64,000 nt of DNA. Origin: Caldora sp965222765. Lineage in GTDB: Bacteria > Cyanobacteriota > Cyanobacteriia > Cyanobacteriales > Coleofasciculaceae. Shown in pieces: positions 36,201-45,105 of the stretch (within the stretch, counting starts at the first letter, position 1; each line of letters starts with the position of its first letter). The stretch covers positions 372,001 to 436,000 of the forward strand of contig CBDCVG010000094.1 in the NCBI GenBank assembly GCA_965222765.1, written 5' to 3'. The translations under genes and the position numbers were made by a program. Under the pieces are notes generated by a model. It saw only the letters and a list, made by a program, of their open reading frames with translations, was not told the origin of the DNA and did not search any database.

Positions 36201-36266
36201 GCTAGTTGACTAAATGCTAATGGCAGATAAAATAACTTGGAGCGCAAGCAGCAGAAAGCGAGGAAC

Positions 36267-37139
36267 ATGACTCAGGCAAAGATTGGGATTATTGGCGGTA
36301 GCGGGCTGTACCAAATGGAAGCTCTCCAGGATGTTGCAGAAATCCAGATTGATACTCCTTTTGGTGCTCCTTCTGATGCCTTGATTGTGGGAAATTTAGC
36401 AGGAACTACCGTAGCTTTCCTAGCTCGCCATGGTCGTAATCATCATCTGATGCCTTCTGAGTTACCCTTCCGCGCTAATATCTATGCCATGAAGCAGTTA
36501 GGTGTCGAGTATCTTATCTCCGCCTCAGCAGTTGGTTCCCTCAAGCAAGAAGTAAAACCTTTAGATATGGTAGTACCGGATCAGTTTATTGACCGGACGA
36601 AGCATCGGGTTTCTACTTTTTTTGGGGAAGGAATTATTGCTCACATTGGTTTTGGTGATCCAGTGTGCAATCAACTAGCTGGGGTTTTGGCAGATGCTGT
36701 AGCTAGCTTAGAGTTACCAAATGTCAATCTTCATCAGGGTGGCACCTACGTCTGTATGGAAGGTCCTGCTTTCTCAACAAAGGGAGAATCAGAGCTGTAC
36801 CGCAGCTGGGGGGCAACAATAATTGGCATGACGAATTTGCCGGAGGCGAAGTTGGCACGGGAAGCAGAAATTGCCTACGCTACTTTAGCGCTGGTAACAG
36901 ATTACGACTGCTGGCATCCTGAACATGACAGTGTGACGGTGGAGATGATCATTGATAATCTACATCGCAATGCTACCAATGCTCAGAAGGTGATTCAGGA
37001 AACAGTACGGCGTTTAGCCACAAATCCACCGATATCCGAGGCACACTCGGCATTAAAATATGCGATTTTGACACCGCTGGATAAGGCTCCGGCAGCAACT
37101 AAAGAGAAGTTGGAGTTGTTATTGAAAAAATATTTGTAG
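36267..37139 (+). CDS. mtnP: S-methyl-5'-thioadenosine phosphorylase
   Basis: 290 residues from ATG 36267 (GCGAGGAAC upstream); a TTG 30 bases earlier is not needed. It splits methylthioadenosine with phosphate into adenine and methylthioribose-1-phosphate, the entry to methionine salvage after polyamine synthesis. Marks of the PNP/MTAP family are GIIGGSGLYQ at the N-terminus, FLARHGRNHHLMPSELPFRANIYAMK, QFIDRTK, YVCMEGPAFSTKGES, and IGMTNLPEAKLAREAEIAYAT. Length and motifs are complete. Confidence 0.95.
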   Translation: MTQAKIGIIGGSGLYQMEALQDVAEIQIDTPFGAPSDALIVGNLAGTTVAFLARHGRNHHLMPSELPFRANIYAMKQLGVEYLISASAVGSLKQEVKPLDMVVPDQFIDRTKHRVSTFFGEGIIAHIGFGDPVCNQLAGVLADAVASLELPNVNLHQGGTYVCMEGPAFSTKGESELYRSWGATIIGMTNLPEAKLAREAEIAYATLALVTDYDCWHPEHDSVTVEMIIDNLHRNATNAQKVIQETVRRLATNPPISEAHSALKYAILTPLDKAPAATKEKLELLLKKYL

Positions 37140-37560
37140 ATTAGCTTACAAACGCAACACATCCCCAATCAACCCCAAGTGTGTTGTCAAATCTTTTGTT
37201 AGTTGCGATCGCTTTCGACACCAGGAGAGCTGATTGCGATTATTTTATGCTATTATTTTTTTATAATGGGAAAAGTGTGCGCCCATATATAAAGGGGTTT
37301 GAACTTTTGATGGTTGATGGTACTGGTACAAGATGTCGGTAAAACCTCAAACCATTAACCTGAGATTGATATCAAACACCGAATTGTAGGGGCGAGTGTA
37401 GCAGCATTTGTTTCAACTTAAGGTGAAAACCCCCTCATCCCCTAACCCCTTCTCCCAAGTGCGGAGAAGGGGAACAAGAAACTCCGTAAAATAGTGAGAA
37501 TTTGAGCTTAACTTGACACCAATGGTGTACCAGTAATGTAGCCTGTCTACCCAAATATTT
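37140..37560. other. Intergenic region after mtnP
   Basis: No gene seen. It contains an A/T-rich stretch similar to 28230-28270 and a CCCCTCATCCCCTAACCCCTTCTCCC-like phrase (37432-37458) that is a common dispersed repeat in cyanobacterial genomes. Confidence 0.35.
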
Positions 37561-37672
37561 AGGACAAACGCACCGTAAGAGAATTTTGTCATCCTGAGCG
37601 GTAGCGAAGGATCTCCAGACGGCTCAGAAGTTCCGCGATCGTGAACCATGACAGTTGAGTGCGTAAATCCTG
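37561..37672. mobile_element. Inverted-repeat family C, copy 1
   Basis: The left end AGGACAAACGCACCGTAA and the right end TGAGTGCGTAAATCCT are inverted. The inside carries GTCATCCTGAGCGGTAGCGAAGGATCT and CATGACAGTTGAGTGCG as in the copies at 42373-42480, 59056-59162 and 62654-62765. Confidence 0.7.
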
Positions 37673-37759
37673 ATATTGATAACCCAGAAGGTATATAGGG
37701 ACAAAGAGCTTAGCCCGTTGACTGGAGGTCAGTATGCGACTGAAGCGCATCCAACTGAT

Positions 37760-37964
37760 TACTTTTCCCTAGGAGATTACACCAAAGCAATTGAGTATCA
37801 GCAGCAGAGTTTAGCCATTGCACGAGACATCAGAGTTTTACCGCAATTTGCAACAAACTAGTAACAAAGCTCAAGCCTTGCGACAGGCGATGCTAACCAC
37901 AATGGAAACCCATCCCAACCCCAAAAACTGGGCAGCATTTACTCTCATTGGGGAAGCTCAATAG
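37760..37964 (+). pseudogene. TPR-CHAT protein relic
   Basis: Two ends of a longer gene joined by deletion. 37760-37827 encodes one TPR unit (YFSLGDYTKAIEYQQQSLAI). 37830-37964, in another frame, encodes the last 40 or so residues of a CHAT domain: ALRQAMLTTMETHPNPKNWAAFTLIGEAQ then stop. The whole protease core with the His-Gly and Cys motifs is gone. TPR-CHAT proteins are caspase-like proteases common in filamentous cyanobacteria. Confidence 0.7.
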
Positions 37965-38024
37965 GTTTAGGTTGGGTGCATTAGCTCCCTCAGCTCCCTC
38001 AGCTCCCTCAGCTTCCCCATCTCC

Positions 38025-39806
38025 CTATCTCCCCATCTTAGTCTGGGGCGATCGCATTTTGCCTCTAAAACTCAGAGCCGCAACTCCGAGACTAACTAAC
38101 AGGGTTCCCAAGATTTGCGCTGGGGACATTACCGTTTGCAGGAGTACAAATCCTAGGAATGCCGTTAATACAGGTACTGTTGCTCCTAGCATTGATGCTG
38201 TACCTGCTGGAAGCATCTTGTGGCTAGTCCGATCAAGTAAATAACTTACCAATGCAGCACCACCCAAAGCTACACCAATAATTAAACCAGTGAAAGTGTC
38301 AATTTCTAAATTAGTACTCCAGGATTTGGGTAGAAATAATAAGCCAAGGGTAGAAAAGAAGAGAATAATTACAGAATGAATCCATCTCATGGGGGTGGGG
38401 TTGAGCTTGCTACGACAGTTTTGCATCAGGAGCATGTGGCAAGCGAAGGCAATACCAGCAACTGCTGCCGCAAGGCTCCCGGGAACAGAGCTGTTGAAAA
38501 TACTCACTAACACCCCCACCAAAACACTCAACAGAGCCCACCTTATAGTTTGGTTAGGATATCTACGAAATCCTCCCAATCTCCAAAACACGATCGCGAT
38601 CGGATAAATAAAGAAAATAGTTACTGCTACCCCTGGGGAAATCGTCCCTAAAGCTAAATATATTAGTACCTGGGACAAAAACAGACAGAAGCCACTGCCC
38701 AAAACACTACCACATAAAGACCAATCTGGGGATTGAATCAACTTCTTGAGATCTCGCCAAACTGCTGAGTAGAGACGAGGAGCTAACAGACTCATCAGCG
38801 GTACTATTACTAACATCCGCAACCAGAGAAGCAACAGCGCACTACTTACACTCGGAGTAATAAGTCCTCCTAGTTCCCTTACTCCCAAAATAGGGGACTT
38901 ATGAAAAATTGCTGTGACAACTACATTCTCCAACGATAGCGCTAGCAAAGAAAGCAGCACCAGGAAAAACCCAAGTCGGGGTTTCAAAACTTGCGGCGGA
39001 GTTTCCGTTGATAGCTCCGGTTCGGATGGCAACTCCGGTACTGGTACAGTTGGATCAACGAAGGGAGATATATCAGCATTAGGGTTAATTTCTAGAGCCT
39101 CATTCTCCTTGTTTGGATGTGTACGAGGATCTGCTGGTGCTGGTGGATTTATTTGCGGGTTCTCAGTTACAGATGAGTCTACTTGAATCTCTTTTCTCAG
39201 CCGACTGACAAGAGCCTCCAAAATAACTGTCCCTTGCTGCTCCAGACTATACATTTGTCCTAACTGCTGGGAGAGAGAACTTTGATAACTGTTGATATCT
39301 TGTTGCAGTGCTCTAAAAGTAGCTCTCAGGGTAGTATCCAAAGAGGCAATTAGTTGGTCAGCATTCTCTTGGGTTACATTTGCCTGTGAAGTTTGGGGAA
39401 AACCAGAAGTAGCTGTAATCTTAGTCGCTGATTTCCCAGGTTGGAGTGCTCCTTGAGTCAAACCAAAAGATAGGTTAGTGTTTGTGTCAGAGGCTGTTGA
39501 AGATACAGCCGACTGATTGAGGCGCTGTATTAGAAGTTCCTGCAGCTGATTAACCAAAGTTGGAACAATTTGCAATGCCAACTGTTGTTGTTGGACGATT
39601 TGTTGCTGACGCTGAGTGTCTAGCTGTTCAATATCCTCAATTAACTGGTATTTTTCCCTCTGTAGCCGCTCAATATCTTCAGACAAATGAGCAACAAGAT
39701 TTTGACGCAATTGCTCAATATCCTGAGTCATCGACTTAACAGGATCTTCTGGTGTGTGTGGGTTACTGGCTTCTAAGTTTGAGTGTTGATTGTCCAGTTG
39801 CTCCAT
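38025..39806 (-). CDS. EamA/DMT-type transporter with N-terminal coiled coil
   Basis: 593 residues. Residues 25-100 are a heptad-rich coiled coil (DIERLQREKYQLIEDIEQLDTQRQQQ), followed by a low-complexity linker with Pro/Glu repeats (about 215-275). Residues 280-590 hold about ten membrane helices in two EamA halves, including TISPGVAVTIFFIYPIAIVFWR and MLPAGTASMLGATVPVLTAFLGFVLL. Drug/metabolite transporters export small metabolites; the substrate is unknown. The long cytoplasmic coiled coil is unusual for the family and suggests a partner protein. I see no frameshift, so the fusion seems real. Confidence 0.85.
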   Translation of the reverse strand: MEQLDNQHSNLEASNPHTPEDPVKSMTQDIEQLRQNLVAHLSEDIERLQREKYQLIEDIEQLDTQRQQQIVQQQQLALQIVPTLVNQLQELLIQRLNQSAVSSTASDTNTNLSFGLTQGALQPGKSATKITATSGFPQTSQANVTQENADQLIASLDTTLRATFRALQQDINSYQSSLSQQLGQMYSLEQQGTVILEALVSRLRKEIQVDSSVTENPQINPPAPADPRTHPNKENEALEINPNADISPFVDPTVPVPELPSEPELSTETPPQVLKPRLGFFLVLLSLLALSLENVVVTAIFHKSPILGVRELGGLITPSVSSALLLLWLRMLVIVPLMSLLAPRLYSAVWRDLKKLIQSPDWSLCGSVLGSGFCLFLSQVLIYLALGTISPGVAVTIFFIYPIAIVFWRLGGFRRYPNQTIRWALLSVLVGVLVSIFNSSVPGSLAAAVAGIAFACHMLLMQNCRSKLNPTPMRWIHSVIILFFSTLGLLFLPKSWSTNLEIDTFTGLIIGVALGGAALVSYLLDRTSHKMLPAGTASMLGATVPVLTAFLGFVLLQTVMSPAQILGTLLVSLGVAALSFRGKMRSPQTKMGR

Positions 39807-39894
39807 AATTGAGAATTGGGAATGGCTAATGGCTAATGGCTAATGGAGAATATTTCTGTCTGGCTGGTGTTCGCCTGCCTTCATAGAATGCTGA

Positions 39895-39975
39895 CTGTTT
39901 TATCTTACAGCTATAGAATCCTTACTCTATAAGCATTCTTAATTCTTAATTCTTAATTCCGCGCAGCGGTACTAG
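39895..39975. repeat. Inverted-repeat family B, copy 3 (reversed)
   Basis: ATAGAATCCTTACTCTATAAG, the TTCTTAA heptamers and TTCCGCGCAGCGGTACTAG match the reverse complement of 35415-35485. The other end is not recognisable. Confidence 0.65.
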
Positions 39976-40007
39976 CTCTAGCAAAAGCACCCTCATGGGT
40001 ACTGTCG

Positions 40008-40553
40008 ATGGCTTCTAGAGCTGCCATATTGGATTTGTCTAGAACAAAGGAGACTATAGAAGCCATGCTAACCATAGGCATAAAAAATTCGGGGGTATTT
40101 CAAGTCCAGGCAAATGATCCTGTAGGAGTTGAAGCTATTAACGAGACAAATAGTCCTATTATTGTAAGGATCACTGCTACAGGGAAGTGGAATGTTAACA
40201 CTACCATACCCCTTGATGATTGTGATGCCGATGGTCTTCCCCAAGAACAAGCTGGTACTGATAAGGGTTTCAAAATGCCCCAATCGAAGGCAGGAAGCCT
40301 GCTTATCTACCGCAAAAAGCCAAACTACTATCAAAGAATCGGCACACTCGGTGATATTTATCTCTACCCTCAAGAAATAGTTGCCTTTGTTTGCAATGAC
40401 GGAAATTACCAGGATAATAGAGGGTCTTTAGACATTAAGTGGGAGCTGGTACAGCCTGACTCCGTGAAAACACAGATGCAATTCTTCTCCCATCCCAATA
40501 AACCTCCTGTTACTGGAAGACCTCGCGATCGCAAACCAGCTGGCACCCATTGA
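40008..40553 (+). CDS. PA-IL/LecA-like lectin domain protein
   Basis: 181 residues, or 162 if the start is ATG 40065. The order of motifs follows the LecA galactose-lectin fold: VTATGKW-like GKWNVN near 62, DDCDADGLPQ, then AGSLLIYRK, YYQRIG, and CNDGNYQDNRGSLDIKWELV, where NDG and N..GSL are the usual Ca/sugar-site loops. The match is by pattern and moderately weak. There is no signal peptide on either start. Neighbours are unrelated. It could be a sugar-binding accessory protein. Confidence 0.6.
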   Translation: MASRAAILDLSRTKETIEAMLTIGIKNSGVFQVQANDPVGVEAINETNSPIIVRITATGKWNVNTTIPLDDCDADGLPQEQAGTDKGFKMPQSKAGSLLIYRKKPNYYQRIGTLGDIYLYPQEIVAFVCNDGNYQDNRGSLDIKWELVQPDSVKTQMQFFSHPNKPPVTGRPRDRKPAGTH

Positions 40554-41176
40554 GAGGGATAGGGAGTTTGGGAAGATGGGGAGATGGGAAGCTGGGGAGA
40601 TGGGGTAAATGCAGGGACAATTCCCAATTCCCAATTCCATACTTTTGAAGGTTGAAAATGAAAATGTAATATGCATCTAAACAAATGTCACTTTTATTGA
40701 TATCATAGAGTTGTTTTGCTTATATGGATGAATCTTACTAAGCAGATGTTAAGGCTTTTGAACTACAATTCACATCGGTATTTTGAGACTAAGGTCCCAT
40801 GTGCAGCAAGTAGCAGTTTTTTGATAATAAGGCAGAGCAGCCAAATTATAAGTTAGGAGTAGGAGTCTTTTCGCTCAGAGTTTTGTTGCCTAAGACTGGG
40901 TACATACTCTCTGATCAAAGGGAATGGAAAGACAAGAATTCGCAAAACCACTTGATGAGAGCATTTTAGCCTCTACTTGAATGCCAAAACCCTCTTCTAG
41001 GGAAATGTACAAAATAGCTCTTAACTCTCCAAAACCTTGTCGAGCAAAAAGCAAAAAATTGGACAAACTCCCCAGTAAACTTGGAGTTTACTGTAGTAAT
41101 AAAACGTCACAATTAGGTTGTGAACAGTTTCAGCAACCCAAGGTATTTTTGTCTTATATATAATTCAGTGTCAACT
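40554..41176. other. Intergenic region, nothing supported
   Basis: It begins with a GGGGAGATGGG-type low-complexity run and a CAATTCCCAATTCC stretch. A 60-codon frame at 40981-41163 has no ribosome-binding site and no family features. No gene is called. Confidence 0.35.
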
Positions 41177-41563
41177 ATGCCAAGCAATCTTCTCTCTGGT
41201 GCTCTAAATAGCTCTAAGTTGTCATCTCCACAACAAGATGAGCAATGGCCAACTTTTGAGGCACTTTTACAGCGTCTCCATCGTGAGGGAATTGACATTC
41301 ATGCTGAGCAATTGGCAGAATATCTATTGGCCAATGGACTTCCCGTTCACCTGCGCTATGTACCTAAGCATTTGCGAGCTAAAGCCATAGAAGTTAATCA
41401 GAATTATCGAGGAAATATGGTGCGCTTGATTGAAGAACAAGAGCAAGGTTGGGATTACTCTTGGATGGATAAAGTACAGATGCCTGAAATTCATAAAGAT
41501 TATCAAATTCACTTGATAGAAGAAGGGGAACAGCCTGAGTGGGATGGCTCTTGGCTAAGTTGA
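41177..41563 (+). CDS. Hypothetical protein, about 128 aa
   Basis: Hydrophilic and helical (LLQRLHREGIDIHAEQLAEYLLANG, KHLRAKAIEVNQNY), with an acidic C-terminus. ATG 41177 is preferred to 41120 because the upstream part reads like non-coding sequence. The tail repeats an I-EEGEQ/EEQEQGWDYSW motif (W-D-S-W at two places). I recognise no family. It lies 119 bases upstream of cobO on the same strand, and the gap is a CTGATAG heptamer array. Confidence 0.5.
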   Translation: MPSNLLSGALNSSKLSSPQQDEQWPTFEALLQRLHREGIDIHAEQLAEYLLANGLPVHLRYVPKHLRAKAIEVNQNYRGNMVRLIEEQEQGWDYSWMDKVQMPEIHKDYQIHLIEEGEQPEWDGSWLS

Positions 41564-41629
41564 AAATTGAAAATGGTTAAATTGTTAATTGAGAATTGGC
41601 AATTTAACACAAAGTTGAGTTTAGCTATC

Positions 41630-41665
41630 AGCCAAAAAGCTGATAGCTGATAGCTGATAGCTGCT
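41630..41665. repeat. CTGATAG heptamer array
   Basis: Four to five units of AGCTGATAGCTGATAG in front of cobO, with the complementary TAGCTATCAGC at 41622 forming a hairpin. Confidence 0.75.
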
Positions 41666-41682
41666 AGATTATTAAATGACCA

Positions 41683-42312
41683 ATGACTATGTTGACACCT
41701 GATCAGTACCGAGAAAAGATGCAACGGCGCAAGGAGGTGCAAACACAAAGAGTTGCTCAAGCGTCGAAACAGAAGGGTCTAATTATTGTTAATACTGGCA
41801 ACGGTAAAGGAAAAACAACTGCGTCTTTAGGAATGGTATTGCGATCGCTTGGTCATGGCTACCGGGTGGCAATTGTACAATTTATTAAGGGAGCCTGGGA
41901 ACCGGCAGAAAAAGCTGCCTTTCAACACTGGACAATAGCCACAGATGGTAAGCCACCTCAATTAGAGTTTTACGCTATGGGAGAAGGTTTTACCTGGGAG
42001 ACTCAAGACAGAGAGCGAGATATAGAAAAAGCTCAGGAAGCATGGAAAAAGTCTTTGGAGTTTATTCGTAACCCTGACTTCAAATTGGTACTTTTGGATG
42101 AAATTAATGTTGCTTTGAAATTGGGTTATTTAGATGTTCAGGAAGTTCTCGCTGGGTTAGAAGAGAAACCAGCAGATGCTCACATTATTCTTACTGGACG
42201 TGGAGCCCCAACAGCCTTAATAGAACAAGCAGACTTGGTGACAGAGATGACTTTGGTTAAACATCCTTTCCGTGAGCAGGGTATTAAGGCGCAACCTGGT
42301 ATCGAATTTTGA
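41683..42312 (+). CDS. cobO: Cob(I)yrinic acid a,c-diamide adenosyltransferase
   Basis: 209 residues. It transfers the adenosyl group of ATP to the cobalt of corrinoids (CobA/CobO/BtuR), a step in adenosylcobalamin synthesis and salvage. The P-loop is NTGNGKGKTTASLG (about 37-50). AIVQFIKGAWEPAEKAAF, GEGFTWETQDRERD, LVLLDEINVALKLGYL and ILTGRGAP are the family motifs, and it ends with EQGIKAQPGIEF. An insertion of about 8 residues (HWTIATDGKPPQ) sits between the first two motifs. ATG 41683 versus 41689 is unclear. Confidence 0.93.
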   Translation: MTMLTPDQYREKMQRRKEVQTQRVAQASKQKGLIIVNTGNGKGKTTASLGMVLRSLGHGYRVAIVQFIKGAWEPAEKAAFQHWTIATDGKPPQLEFYAMGEGFTWETQDRERDIEKAQEAWKKSLEFIRNPDFKLVLLDEINVALKLGYLDVQEVLAGLEEKPADAHIILTGRGAPTALIEQADLVTEMTLVKHPFREQGIKAQPGIEF

Positions 42313-42372
42313 ACAAAATTGTTGTTTGTTATTTGTCATTTGTTGTTTGTTCGTTGGCAGCAACTCTTGGAT

Positions 42373-42480
42373 ACATACGCACCGTAACGGAATTATGTCA
42401 TCCTGAGCGATAGCGAAGGATCTCGGAGGTTTCTGACATGCTTCACTATCACCTCAGCATGACAGTTGAGTGCGTAAGTC
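42373..42480. mobile_element. Inverted-repeat family C, copy 2
   Basis: From ACATACGCACCGTAACGG to GAGTGCGTAAGT, with TCATCCTGAGCGATAGCGAAG inside. It follows a TTGTTTG heptamer array at 42316-42352 and ends short of the small membrane peptide gene. Confidence 0.7.
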
Positions 42481-42581
42481 ATACTATCGATTGACCAAAA
42501 GGTGTAAAATTTTTACATTATTTTTTTATTTTTCATCTTACATTCCTTGTCTGTTTGAAAAGCAATTAAGCCTGAGGAGCC

Positions 42582-42698
42582 TTAACTAAAGGCAACGGCA
42601 AACATAAGAGCAAGGATAAACAAAGACACAACCAAACAAATCGACTGCCACAATGCAGGGGACTCATCAGGCTTTTTCGGGTGTGGTAAATCTGACAT
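42582..42698 (-). CDS. One-helix membrane peptide, 38 aa (paralog of 44050-44238)
   Basis: A complete short frame from ATG 42698 to TAA: a polar head (MSDLPHPKKPDESPALW) and a single hydrophobic helix (SICLVVSLFILALMFAVAF). It aligns with the peptide of 44050-44238 (MSYLPPSKEAGTSISLW then SLVVSSFVLAVVFAFGF), including the bases around the start. Two copies that keep the same head-helix layout argue for a real gene. It lacks the chlorophyll-binding motif of Hlip proteins. Function unknown. Confidence 0.55.
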   Translation of the reverse strand: MSDLPHPKKPDESPALWQSICLVVSLFILALMFAVAFS

Positions 42699-42777
42699 GG
42701 TTTTCGGTGCTTGTAGAATTTACCAACCTATTCACTACCAAAAGAAATTTTCCGGACAAGACTGAGCAGAAGGCAAA

Positions 42778-42870
42778 TCAGGACTTACGCAAAGCCTCTA
42801 TCTGTAGGGTGTGTTAGCGTAGCGTAACGCACCTTTTAATCTATATGTGGTGTAGGTGCGTAAGTCCTGA
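42778..42870. mobile_element. Inverted-repeat family C-like element (93 bp)
   Basis: A perfect 14-base terminal inverted repeat (TCAGGACTTACGCA) bounds a 93-bp element whose inside is a GTAGGGTG..TAACGCACC hairpin rather than the CATCCTGAGCG type. Same ends as family C, different core. Confidence 0.75.
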
Positions 42871-43088
42871 AATTGAGAATTTGGAATCTGCCTCTTCTCT
42901 TGTGTATCTAAGGTTATAGTTGTAATCTAACTAAAGTTATATCTATAATCTATCTAAGGTTAGAATTATAAATCAAACTTGGTATTATCATACCAAATCC
43001 GCTGTGATCGTCCCCTTTTCAATGGTGGAATTTTTTTCCCTCAGCTTTCTCTAAAAGGGGGTAATTAACCTGGATTTGGTTTCAGTCT

Positions 43089-44025
43089 ATGTTATTCAAG
43101 TTGATAACCCACTCAATTTATCAGGTTTCTGGCAAAATTCCCCTGCACATTATCCTTGTAGTGCCCTTTGTTTTCCAAATTTTTGGAGCCGTGGGTATTG
43201 TGGGATATCTTTCCTTTAGAAACGGACAAAGGGCTGTTAATGAAGTTGCAACTCAACTACTGCAAGAAGTGAATGCTCGTGTTGAATAAAACCTGCAAGC
43301 TTATCTTACAGTGCCTCATCAAGTTAATCAAAGTAACGCTGCTGCTATTAGTAATGGTCAACTCGATGTGCATCTATGCCTTTTTACGATGAACAGGAAA
43401 AATTACAAGGAGTACTCCTGACTAATATTAATTTATCACAAATTGGTGATTTTTTGCAGAGTCTCAAAGTTGGTAAAACTGGGCAAGTTTTTATTATTGA
43501 GCATTCAGGAATGCTCGTAGCTACTTCTACATGAGAAAAACCGTTTCGATTTTATGGGACAAATTAATGCTAATACCCGCACTACTATTTGGCTCTGCAG
43601 TTACAAGACTCATTTACTAACCTAGAAACTAAGAATACTGAATTACAGCGTTTGGATCAACTCAAGGATGAATTTTTAGCCAATACATCCCACGAACTCC
43701 GTACTCCCCTCAATGGGATTATTGGTATTGTTGAATCTGTAATTGACGGAGCCACTGGACAATTGTCAGAAAAGACCAAATTTAATCTGGCGATGATTGC
43801 TTCTAGTGGCAAAAGACTAGCTACCTTAGTCAACGATATCCTCGATTTCTCCAAGCTCAGACATCAAAATCTGGAGTTGCAAATCAAGCCAGTCGGAGTA
43901 CGAGAAATTGTGGATGTCGTTCTCAGCCTTTCCCAATCTCTAATTGGGAAAAAACCTTTGCAGTTGCTTAAATCCATCAGTTCAGATATTCCTTTGCCTA
44001 TTCCCTCACTAGCAAAAAAGCCATC
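43089..44025 (+). pseudogene. Sensor histidine kinase relic with large deletions
   Basis: The N-terminal piece (43089-43289) has a membrane helix IPLHIILVVPFVFQIFGAVG and the start of a sensor region, then stop. 43290-43360 continues after the stop with AYLTVPHQVNQSNAAAISNGQL. A new frame at about 43375-43530 is the end of the periplasmic dCache-like sensor (LTNINLSQIGDFLQSLKVGK). 43589-44020 is a HisKA domain, DQLKDEFLANTSHELRTPLNGIIG, with the phospho-His present, cut off before the ATPase domain. At least three deletions remove the middle of the sensor and the whole catalytic domain. Confidence 0.85.
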
Positions 44026-44049
44026 ATTAACTAGTTTGAGGGATCACCA

Positions 44050-44238
44050 TCAGGCTTTCGGTAGAGAAATAGTAAAGATACGGTGAGAGTTTAATGAAGA
44101 TTTTTGGTACTCAGTTTTGGTAAAAGCAAATCCGAAGGCAAATACGACAGCAAGGACAAAGGAAGATACAACTAGACTAGCTGCCAGCCATAGTGAGATT
44201 GAAGTACCGGCTTCCTTGGAAGGTGGTAAATAAGACAT
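44050..44238 (-). CDS. One-helix membrane peptide, 62 aa (paralog of 42582-42698)
   Basis: From ATG 44238 a polar head, one hydrophobic helix (LVVSSFVLAVVFAFGFAF) and a polar tail; a longer frame to 44253 adds 5 residues. Head and helix match the 38-residue peptide 1.5 kb upstream, while the tail is unique and runs over the 3' end of the kinase relic, so it may be an extension. Function unknown. Confidence 0.5.
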   Translation of the reverse strand: MSYLPPSKEAGTSISLWLAASLVVSSFVLAVVFAFGFAFTKTEYQKSSLNSHRIFTISLPKA

Positions 44239-44396
44239 GGTGAACAAGCTCATGGGATATACCCACTATTCATCTGTCTCTAAGGTTTTCAGGATTGGCA
44301 AGTTAGGGACTTGGGTAGAAAATAAATTATCTAATTTTTGGACTGTAGAACCCGCATTTCTCAGAAATTTTGCGCAACTCCTCTACCAAAATTACA

Positions 44397-44861
44397 TCAA
44401 ATATCCTCTTGACTTTGAGTGGATATCTTTGCTATTGGCGGTGTAGATACATTCTGGTTCTGTTGTGTAGGTAACTGAGTAACTTGGGGAGCAATTGCCT
44501 GAACTTCTATCGCTTCTGGTTCCTCCTCAATTCCTAGCTGACTCTTCGCATGGGTAAGCGCCAAAGAGGCTCCTGTCGTCCCGGCTAGCAATAGTTCCTT
44601 ACCCGCTGCATTCAAAACATTATCTGCCTTTGGCTCTTCAATACTGGCATACCATGATTGCACTTCCTGAGCAGCTTGAATAGAATTAGTCCACAACCAG
44701 GCAACAACAAAAATCCCCAAGCAGATCATTAACCAAATCAGCCGAGCCAATTCCCTGAGAAGATTCCAACTCAGGGAAATCGCTTTTTTGTAAATTACCC
44801 AGGTTTCTGTGTTGAAGAGGATTTTCCCTACTTTTGCTGCTTGAGCTTGAATTTTGTTCAT
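44397..44861 (-). CDS. Hypothetical single-helix membrane protein, 154 aa
   Basis: One membrane helix near residues 38-58 (LARLIWLMICLGIFVVAWLW) after a basic N-terminus, so the N-terminus is likely cytoplasmic. The second half is Ala/Glu-rich, ending in a Gln/Pro/Thr-rich tail. I recognise no family. It reads as intact, with ATG 44861; the upstream flank holds the divergent response regulator. Confidence 0.6.
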   Translation of the reverse strand: MNKIQAQAAKVGKILFNTETWVIYKKAISLSWNLLRELARLIWLMICLGIFVVAWLWTNSIQAAQEVQSWYASIEEPKADNVLNAAGKELLLAGTTGASLALTHAKSQLGIEEEPEAIEVQAIAPQVTQLPTQQNQNVSTPPIAKISTQSQEDI

Positions 44862-45105
44862 TGCTCTTCCCCTCGAAGCCTTCTTGCACTAGCTTGGATA
44901 GATCTAGTTTATTGCAGTGGGTACACAAAGCGAAAATGCCTGTACCATTCAGGAAGAATGAGAACGCCTTCCTTCCCTTACGCTACAGAAACACCCGCTG
45001 GAATCCATTTTTTACAGACTCTTTATCCATGTTCATCAAATTTTCACATACATTTGTTGTTAGATCACTTTCAATAAGTGATAGAGATCATAACGGTGAT
45101 GAGCT

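Noticed and set aside
40981..41163. 60-codon plus-strand frame
   Set aside because: Overlaps non-coding sequence upstream of 41177; no start signal or family features.
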